In this document: one piece after another, positions 1 to 4,400 of the stretch
Numbering within the stretch: position 1 is the stretch's first letter
Layout of the letters: every line of letters starts with the position of its first letter
NCBI GenBank assembly: GCA_021775655.1
Contig: JAJFHK010000167.1
Location: 1-5,204 of the forward strand
DNA from: Filomicrobium sp.
GTDB lineage: Bacteria > Pseudomonadota > Alphaproteobacteria > Rhizobiales > Hyphomicrobiaceae
Direction of reading: 5' to 3'
Length of the DNA: 5,204 bases
Notes under the pieces: generated by a model
What the model saw: only the letters and a program-made list of their open reading frames with translations
What the model was told of the DNA's origin: nothing
Databases searched by the model: none
Translations under genes and position numbers: made by a program

Positions 1-1194
1 CACAACGGGCAGCCATTGTCATTGGTCTGGTTTCAGCCGCGCCGCGCGGTTCGTGCCGCGCTGCACCGGCCGTTTTTGTTGACGATACTGATCCTGTCTG
101 CCCTGTCGGGGCTGACTCAGTTGGCATCGTCATTGACCGGCGAGCCCACCTTAGCATTCGAAGTTGATCTGCCAGTCGTGTTGTTGGTGACCGCGGTTGC
201 TGCGCTGTTGGGGATCGCGGGGTTGTACATTTCAGCATGGATCACGCAATCCGTCGGCGACAAGTTGGGAGGGCGGGCCCAGGCGGGCGAGTTGCGTTTC
301 GCATATGCGTGGTCAGCCATTCCGCAAATCGCCTTGAGTGCATGTGCCGCGCTGATTGTGCTGGGTTCGGCACTCTATGCTCCGCAACTCATCGATGGAC
401 CAGGCACGCCCAGTAGCTCTATTGGCAGTCTTCTGGATGTGGTCTTACTCGTTGGGGCGATCTGGAGTCTGATTGCCTTGGTTACGATGGTGGCCGAGAT
501 ACAGTGTTTCAGTCTTCAAAGAAGTTTTCTCAACATCGTGCTGACGACACTCATCATAATGTGCGTTGCGCTTCTTGTTCGTGTGTTTCTCTTTCAACCG
601 TTTTCTGCGGCGTCGATGTCAATGGCGCCGACCCTTCAAGCTGGTGACCATGTTTTCGCAAACAAGTTCAACTACGGCTACGGGCGACACTCATTTCCAT
701 TTTCGCTGGATGTGCTGGGCGGCAGATGGTTCGATGCACCGGCTCAATATGGAGACGTCGTTGTTTTCAATAAGTCCTCAAATAGCGGCGGCGTTACCTA
801 TATCAAACGCATCGTAGGGTTGCCGGGAGATACCGTAAAATTGACGGCAGGCGTCCTCAGCATTAATGGCACGCAGGTCCCAAAGCGCGCCACCGGCACC
901 TATAAGTTAGATCTTGGTCAGGGCCGAACGGAGAGTGCCGAGGTGTTCGCGGAAATGCTTCCCAACGGCGCGACCTACAAGATACTGGACGCTAAAAAAG
1001 AAGGTGCATTCGACACGACCGTCCCTGTTGTCGTGCCCGTTGGTCACTACTTCGTTCTCGGTGACAATCGCGACAATTCGTTAGATTCCCGGATCAATCA
1101 TTTTGGGTTCGTTGGCCAACAGCAACTCATCGGCCGCGCCTCCCTGATCTGGTTTGCGAAGCGCTGGGATCAGACCATGAAGTTGATCGAGTGA
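1..1194 (+). CDS. lepB: Signal peptidase I with N-terminal Yip1-like membrane region (5' end uncertain, possibly partial)
   Basis: Type I signal peptidase, the membrane serine protease that removes signal peptides from exported proteins on the periplasmic side. Residues are numbered from the TTG at 16. The catalytic part covers about 190-392. The Ser box is SMSMAPTLQAGD at 200-211, with nucleophile Ser202 (codon 619-621) by comparison with E. coli LepB. The general-base Lys264 lies in YIKRIVGLPGD (262-272), and the late conserved box GDNRDNSLDSR is at 349-359. Before it is an unusually long membrane region: hydrophobic stretches at about 20-40, 52-76, 99-122, 138-158 and 172-195. The piece around 70-105, with ISAWI, GGRAQ and FAYAWSAIP, resembles the Yip1 family (known family pattern; the match is my judgement). 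The last hydrophobic stretch probably anchors the protease. The frame is open to base 1 and the TTG at 16 has no good Shine-Dalgarno, so the start may be upstream. The product is clear; the Yip1 assignment is likely. Confidence 0.93.
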   Translation, partial: HNGQPLSLVWFQPRRAVRAALHRPFLLTILILSALSGLTQLASSLTGEPTLAFEVDLPVVLLVTAVAALLGIAGLYISAWITQSVGDKLGGRAQAGELRFAYAWSAIPQIALSACAALIVLGSALYAPQLIDGPGTPSSSIGSLLDVVLLVGAIWSLIALVTMVAEIQCFSLQRSFLNIVLTTLIIMCVALLVRVFLFQPFSAASMSMAPTLQAGDHVFANKFNYGYGRHSFPFSLDVLGGRWFDAPAQYGDVVVFNKSSNSGGVTYIKRIVGLPGDTVKLTAGVLSINGTQVPKRATGTYKLDLGQGRTESAEVFAEMLPNGATYKILDAKKEGAFDTTVPVVVPVGHYFVLGDNRDNSLDSRINHFGFVGQQQLIGRASLIWFAKRWDQTMKLIE

Positions 1195-1315
1195 TCGAGA
1201 ATTCAGGATACGCCCGGTTTCGCACAGCTGCCAAGCGACCAGACCCGTGTGATTGCGGCCTTCGCCGGGATGACGGACCGCGGGGGTGGCTGCCACTGTC
1301 GATTTCGTTGCTAGC
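1195..1315. other. Convergent intergenic gap between signal peptidase gene and btaB
   Basis: This 121-nt gap separates two genes that end towards each other. It holds a REP-like sequence (described separately) and a small perfect symmetry GTGGC-T-GCCAC at 1286-1296 whose loop is too small to make a good hairpin. I see no clear intrinsic terminator with a T-run for either gene. Confidence 0.5.
1251..1276. repeat. Degenerate REP-like palindromic sequence
   Basis: The stretch contains CGGC-CTTC-GCCG (1256-1267) followed by GGATGACGG. It resembles the short intergenic palindromes of the type CCGGCCTTCGCCGGGATGACG that are scattered in many alphaproteobacterial genomes (general knowledge, not searched). 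The left arm departs from that pattern: it reads GATTGCGG where a perfect palindrome would have a CCCGG-type arm. It is therefore either a decayed copy or a chance match. Only one copy is present in this window. Confidence 0.35.
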
Positions 1316-1984
1316 TCAAATTGGCTTTGTCACGACGGCGTGGCGGGCGTAGTCGCGCAGGATGCGTTCGAATTTCAATGTGCAGCCGGTGCGATCAGCA
1401 AGAGCCTGAAGTTCCGCTTCCAGGCTGGGTCGGGGCTTGACGGAGAACTTGGCAAGCCAAGCGACGAGGCCCTTCTTGAACAATTTCGGCAATTTCTCCT
1501 GCTGTCCGAAGTCGACGACGTGTAATGAGCCACCAGGCTTAACGGCCTTGAGGCCTTCTCGAATAGCTTCGCGCCACGGCGGGATCATCGACAGCGAATA
1601 GGAAATGAAGACCCGGTCGAAGCCCTCGAGACCAAATAGTTCTTGGCTGGAAAAGTCCGCCGCATCACCCTCGTCGACCGTGATCTTACCGTTGAGCTTG
1701 GCACTTGAAACGTTGGCGCGTGCCGTCTCCAACATCATCGTCGAGATGTCGAAGCCATAGAAGTTCGCCTTCGGGTATCGACGGGCAGCCTGAATCAGGT
1801 TTCGGCCCGTGCCACAACCGACTTCGAGAACCGTGCCACCATCGGGCGGGCTCAACTCGTCAATCAGCGTGTCGCGGCCGAGCAGGAAGTATTTCCGCGT
1901 CGCATCGTAAATGTAGCGCTGGTAGCGGTAGATGCCGTCCATGTGGCGACCGGCATCTTCTGCACCCTGGTGTGTTGCTGGCAA
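1316..1984 (-). CDS. btaB: BtaB: S-adenosylmethionine-dependent N-methyltransferase of betaine lipid (DGTS) synthesis
   Basis: Class I SAM-dependent methyltransferase of 222 residues, predicted to methylate diacylglyceryl-homoserine three times to give diacylglyceryl-trimethylhomoserine (DGTS) at the membrane. The fold is readable in order: motif I VLEVGCGTGRN at 52-62 binds SAM; the acidic strand end FYGFDIS at 75-81 has Asp79 for the ribose; motif II covers DRVFISYSLSMIPPW (123-137); and VKPGGSLHVVDFG (148-160) is the motif III region. The N-terminal MDGIYRYQRYIYDATRKYFLLGRD (split here at 15-26 and 27-38) is typical of the BtaB group. It lies 23 nt downstream of btaA on the same strand, the usual partner. 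The TTG start at 1984 is chosen because AAGGAGG lies 7 nt upstream; the first ATG is 14 codons further in. No transmembrane segment is visible. Without btaA the sequence alone would say only 'methyltransferase'; the neighbour makes BtaB very likely. Confidence 0.9.
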   Translation of the reverse strand: MPATHQGAEDAGRHMDGIYRYQRYIYDATRKYFLLGRDTLIDELSPPDGGTVLEVGCGTGRNLIQAARRYPKANFYGFDISTMMLETARANVSSAKLNGKITVDEGDAADFSSQELFGLEGFDRVFISYSLSMIPPWREAIREGLKAVKPGGSLHVVDFGQQEKLPKLFKKGLVAWLAKFSVKPRPSLEAELQALADRTGCTLKFERILRDYARHAVVTKPI

Positions 1985-1991
1985 CGACCCG

Positions 1992-1998
1992 CCTCCTT
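1992..1998 (-). promoter_or_regulatory. Shine-Dalgarno of btaB
   Basis: The minus strand reads AAGGAGG, a near-perfect anti-16S match, then a 7-nt spacer and the TTG start codon at 1984-1982. It lies inside the 23-nt gap after the btaA stop codon and decides the TTG start over the later in-frame ATG. Confidence 0.8.
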
Positions 1999-2007
1999 AG
2001 CTGGCAA

Positions 2008-3273
2008 TCAGCGTCGCATCGTGTAGCGGTGGAACCCGCCGTAGATCGATGAGCGGTCGCGTAGTGTGAATTCGCGGCAGGTTTCCTCATCGTAATCGAA
2101 CCGATTGAGGATCTCGTCGGGAATGCGGCCAGGCAGGATGCTCGGTTCACCAGCCGTGCGGAATATAACCCGGCCACCTGGGCGACAGGTGCGCGCAATC
2201 TGGGTCCAATTGTCGGTCAGCTGGTCGTCGGTCATCCAGTCCTGAGCGTCGAGCAGAACGTAGGCGTCAAACGACTGTTCGTCGCTATTGCGCAGATGCT
2301 CGGTGAAGCTTTCGTGGACGACAGAAACATCTTCGGAGCGGCTCTTCACCTTCTCATACTGTTCGCGTTGCAGATACGGAGGTAGCGGACCCGTTGCGCC
2401 AGTGGCGTAACGGCGGCCGAATGCCTGCCAAGCGAAGTAATTTTCGCGCAGATCGAAGTCACAGGCGAGGCGACTCAGGCGCTCGTGCAGAACTTCGGCC
2501 ATGTGGTTCTTGTCGCCCTTGAGGGCTTCATACTGCGAAGGCGGTATGCCAAGCCCGAAGAGGGCTGATGGCTTGTTGATCAGCCAGCGAATGTGGCGCT
2601 TCTTGAACAATGGAGCCAATTCGTTATCGAAAATCGCGCGCTGCTCCGCCATCGATTTGGCCCTGAGCATCTTGCGCGGGTTGGCGCCATGCATGCGTGC
2701 AAGCAGGTGGCTGGCGCCGATGAATGAGCCAAGCAAGCCATGTCGATATAGGTTCTTGCCGAAGTAGCTAACGCGGCGGCGGCCCATTCGGTCGCGCGAT
2801 TCCCAGTACTTGCGGGTGTCGGCGTCGAGGTGTTCCTGGAGATAGGTGAAATAAGCGCGGACGTTTTCGCTGGCGTCGGCTTCAGCGAAGAAGCGATGGA
2901 AGGCAGCATAATTCGGCAGAAGTTGGAGGGCCGCCAGCTTCAGCTTATTCAGGGCGATGTGAGCTGGATTGAGGTCAATCGCGGTGACGTTGACGTCGGC
3001 GGCGGTCAGGTAGCTCATGATGTTGCAGCCGCCCGACGCGATGGCGATGATGTTCTCATTGTCTTTAAGTTGCAGCGCGTCGATATCCACGACCGGGTCT
3101 TCCCAAATTTGGGGATAGACAAGGCCGGAAAATGCCATTGTGAACAGGCGCTCCTGAACACCTTCTTTCGATGTCGCTTTGTGGCGATGGACTGCCTGAG
3201 TGAGCTTCTTGTTCTTCACCCCGAACCGACGCGGACGGTCAGTGGCATGCGTGCTGTCCCGTAGCGATACCAT
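2008..3273 (-). CDS. btaA: BtaA: S-adenosylmethionine:diacylglycerol 3-amino-3-carboxypropyltransferase (DUF3419)
   Basis: First enzyme of betaine-lipid synthesis; it transfers the 3-amino-3-carboxypropyl group of SAM to diacylglycerol, giving diacylglyceryl-homoserine, the substrate of BtaB. With the ATG at 3273 the protein has 421 residues, about the usual bacterial BtaA length. Family signs are FSGLVYPQIWEDPVVD (48-63), the SAM-binding loop IIAIASGGCNIMSYL (75-89), the acidic VTAIDLNPAH (96-105), a second Rossmann-like part with DAYVLLDAQDWM (336-347), RPGGRVIFRTAGEP (364-377), and the C-terminal SIYGGFHRYTM (409-419). A longer reading frame begins at a TTG at 3309 (433 residues), but that codon has no Shine-Dalgarno. 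The ATG at 3273 has GGGAG 5 nt upstream and is preferred. It is the first gene of a btaA-btaB operon. In rhizobia the homologous operon is induced by phosphate limitation through PhoB; I see no clear Pho box here. Confidence 0.93.
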   Translation of the reverse strand: MVSLRDSTHATDRPRRFGVKNKKLTQAVHRHKATSKEGVQERLFTMAFSGLVYPQIWEDPVVDIDALQLKDNENIIAIASGGCNIMSYLTAADVNVTAIDLNPAHIALNKLKLAALQLLPNYAAFHRFFAEADASENVRAYFTYLQEHLDADTRKYWESRDRMGRRRVSYFGKNLYRHGLLGSFIGASHLLARMHGANPRKMLRAKSMAEQRAIFDNELAPLFKKRHIRWLINKPSALFGLGIPPSQYEALKGDKNHMAEVLHERLSRLACDFDLRENYFAWQAFGRRYATGATGPLPPYLQREQYEKVKSRSEDVSVVHESFTEHLRNSDEQSFDAYVLLDAQDWMTDDQLTDNWTQIARTCRPGGRVIFRTAGEPSILPGRIPDEILNRFDYDEETCREFTLRDRSSIYGGFHRYTMRR

Positions 3274-3278
3274 TGTTT

Positions 3279-3283
3279 CTCCC
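3279..3283 (-). promoter_or_regulatory. Shine-Dalgarno of btaA
   Basis: The minus strand reads GGGAG, five bases before the ATG at 3273-3271. It favours this start over the TTG at 3309, which lacks a comparable site. Confidence 0.6.
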
Positions 3284-3322
3284 AGGGCCTCATCAATGTT
3301 GTTTTTCAAACGCCAGCCACGG

Positions 3323-3350
3323 CGAGCACCGGGCCAGCCTGGCCGGCTCG
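3323..3350. promoter_or_regulatory. Imperfect GC-rich dyad upstream of btaA
   Basis: The outer arms CGAGC (3323-3327) and GCTCG (3346-3350) flank a perfect inner palindrome, GGCCAG-C-CTGGCC (3332-3344). The whole is 28 nt and lies 50 nt upstream of the btaA ATG. It could be an operator or form a hairpin in the btaA leader. No T-run follows on the minus strand, so an intrinsic terminator is unlikely. The function is inference only. Confidence 0.4.
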
Positions 3351-3377
3351 AAACCGTTCTGAACTGAAGTATTTAGG

Positions 3378-3400
3378 CGATGGCCCTTTCATTGCCATCG
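3378..3400. promoter_or_regulatory. Perfect 7-bp inverted repeat upstream of btaA (candidate operator)
   Basis: CGATGGC (3378-3384) and GCCATCG (3394-3400) are exact reverse complements separated by 9 nt, about 105 nt upstream of the btaA ATG. The size and spacing suit a dimeric transcription factor. It does not match the direct-repeat form of a Pho box. Which protein binds it, if any, cannot be told from the sequence. Confidence 0.4.
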
Positions 3401-3605
3401 TTCGGCGCAAAGGCCAACGGACAATGTGTAGCACAAGGAACTCGCCAGTATGGCCGATTTAACCCTTTGGGGCCGCATTCTCAAGCCCAGCGCTGGGTAG
3501 TGCACGCGATCTTCACGTTCGGCGGGCAAGCTTCCGGGATATTCCCATGCACCTTCCGCGGCATAGTCTTGCAGGACTTTCATTGCCCTAACCCCGGCAA
3601 GCTCC

Positions 3606-4118
3606 TTGGAAACCTTTATCAATCAGGCTCTTGACCTCGTGCGGCAGCATCTGGCGCTAGCCGAGCCGCTTGTTTTTGCGCTCGGGTTTGCAGAAAGCAT
3701 GGTTTTTTTGTCGCTGCTGGTACCGTCCTCGGCACTTTTCGTTGGCATTGGTGGAATACATGCGGCGGCGGGTGGGGAATTTCTCACAGTGTGGCTGGCC
3801 GCGTCGGCGGGTGCTGCCATCGGCGATGCAACCACCTTTGCTATCGGACGCTATTTCAAGCGCGACATCGGTGGCCTTTGGCCGCTTCGCACGCGACCGC
3901 AATGGTATGTGTTAACGCGCATTTTCATGAAGAAATATGGATTGGCGGGGGTCTTCGTCAGCAAGTTTGGCGGCATGATACGCCCTTTTGTCCCCCTGGT
4001 GGCGGGAGCGATGGGGATGCGATGGGGCCGATTCATGCTTGTTAGTCCATTGTCCTGCATGGCTTGGTCGGGAGTATTTCTTGCGCCGGGCTATGTCTTG
4101 ACTACGGCCTTCGGTTAG
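3606..4118 (+). CDS. DedA family (VTT domain) integral membrane protein
   Basis: Short DedA/VTT-domain inner-membrane protein of 170 residues. The family is linked to membrane homeostasis, including proton-dependent transport and recycling of the undecaprenyl phosphate carrier or phospholipid movement; which applies here is not known. Visible signs are FAESMVFLSLLVPSSAL (28-44), with the conserved Glu30 and Pro40 in a re-entrant hydrophobic segment; the Gly-Asp pair at 73-74 in AAIGDATTFAIGRYF; and the family motif FGGMIRPFVPLVAGAMGM (121-138), with Arg126 and Pro130. A last membrane helix, ending APGYV, is near 145-164. The start is TTG at 3606: METFINQALDLVR matches the usual beginning of this subgroup, and no ATG or GTG lies between it and the upstream in-frame stop at 3564. 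There is no good Shine-Dalgarno before it. It is divergent from btaA. The protein is shorter than E. coli DedA-type proteins but appears complete. Confidence 0.88.
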   Translation: METFINQALDLVRQHLALAEPLVFALGFAESMVFLSLLVPSSALFVGIGGIHAAAGGEFLTVWLAASAGAAIGDATTFAIGRYFKRDIGGLWPLRTRPQWYVLTRIFMKKYGLAGVFVSKFGGMIRPFVPLVAGAMGMRWGRFMLVSPLSCMAWSGVFLAPGYVLTTAFG

Positions 4119-4125
4119 GTCCACA

Positions 4126-4150
4126 AAGGCGGCTTCGGAACGCGCCGCTT
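4126..4150 (+). terminator. Possible weak hairpin downstream of dedA
   Basis: Eight bases after the dedA stop, AAG-CGGC-type arms (4126-4133 with a bulged G at 4129, and 4144-4150) can form a 7-bp stem around a 10-nt loop. No T-run follows, so it is not a canonical intrinsic terminator; it may only stabilise the 3' end, or be chance in GC-rich DNA. Confidence 0.25.
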
Positions 4151-4220
4151 GCCAATGAGTAGCGTTCAGCCGCGTTCAACGCATTTCGAATTCACGACAA
4201 ACCAAGCCTGGAGACGACCG

Positions 4221-4379
4221 ATGGCCGCCCGCACCGCTCGCGCCGCTGAAACCCGCAAAAAGAAGAATGACCGCCGCATTTCGCGCCCCAAACAGACCCG
4301 GAGCCAGGGAAATACCAAAGGCGTGCGCAATCAACTGCGCAAGCAGTCATTGCTGAATGCGGGCCGGGAAGAAAGCTGA
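4221..4379 (+). CDS. Small, highly basic hypothetical protein (52 residues)
   Basis: I do not recognise this protein. From the ATG at 4221 it has 52 residues, of which 16 are Arg or Lys (10 Arg, 6 Lys) against 4 acidic ones, and no hydrophobic segment. The charge clusters in TRKKKNDRRISRPKQTR (11-27). Such composition suits a disordered nucleic-acid- or ribosome-binding peptide, but that is inference. Support for coding comes from GGAG at 4210-4213, exactly 7 nt before the ATG. The frame also extends to earlier starts (TTG at 4149, ATG at 4155), but neither has such a site. It follows dedA by about 100 nt on the same strand and converges with the RTX gene, whose stop lies 21 nt beyond its own. 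It could still be a chance open frame. Confidence 0.5.
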   Translation: MAARTARAAETRKKKNDRRISRPKQTRSQGNTKGVRNQLRKQSLLNAGREES

Positions 4380-4395
4380 GGGTTTTCTCCAGCTT
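4373..4395 (-). terminator. Candidate intrinsic terminator of the RTX gene, overlapping the convergent small gene's stop
   Basis: AAGCTG (4373-4378) pairs with CAGCTT (4390-4395), and after a bulged A (4379) the stem continues G-C, G-T and G-C around a TTTT tetraloop (4383-4386). Read on the minus strand, the hairpin begins 5 nt after the RTX stop codon and is followed by TCTTCC, a modest pyrimidine tract. It covers the TGA of the small plus-strand gene. On the plus strand there is no T-run after the stem. Confidence 0.4.
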
Positions 4396-4400
4396 CATAC

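Larger units (their letters stand above)
3274..3605. other. Divergent intergenic region between btaA and dedA
   Basis: A 332-nt gap that must carry the promoters of the btaAB operon (leftwards) and dedA (rightwards) if each is transcribed from here. Two dyad symmetries lie on the btaA side at 3323-3350 and 3378-3400. I could not pick out a convincing sigma-70 -35/-10 pair on either strand, and I see no CTGTCAT-type direct repeat that would mark a PhoB site. Open frames run through it on both strands (about 3380-3634 plus and 3389-3622 minus), but neither encodes a recognisable protein and both run into the start of dedA. Confidence 0.6.

Noticed and set aside
566..817. 83-residue plus-strand frame inside the signal peptidase gene
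   Set aside because: It overlaps the catalytic Ser box region of the real gene in another frame and shows no family features.
1860..2198. 112-residue minus-strand frame spanning the btaA-btaB junction
   Set aside because: It overlaps the ends of two well-supported genes in another frame, and its product is Arg/Ala-rich with no motif.
2830..3264. 144-residue open frame on the plus strand
   Set aside because: It lies wholly antisense to btaA, whose family motifs are clear; its translation has no recognisable domain. It is a shadow of the real frame.
3310..3605. PhoB box upstream of btaA
   Set aside because: It was looked for because rhizobial btaAB is PhoB-regulated. No pair of CTGTCAT-like repeats at 11-nt spacing is visible by eye on either strand.
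3389..3622. 77-residue minus-strand frame (inner ATG at 3583) in the btaA-dedA gap
   Set aside because: The inner start MKVLQDYAAEGAWEYPG looks protein-like, but there is no good Shine-Dalgarno, the frame overlaps the dedA start, covers the dyad at 3378-3400 in part, and the product is unrecognised. An old gene remnant is possible but not supported.
3380..3634. 84-residue plus-strand frame in the same gap
   Set aside because: It runs into dedA in another frame, has no ribosome binding site and has no recognisable product.
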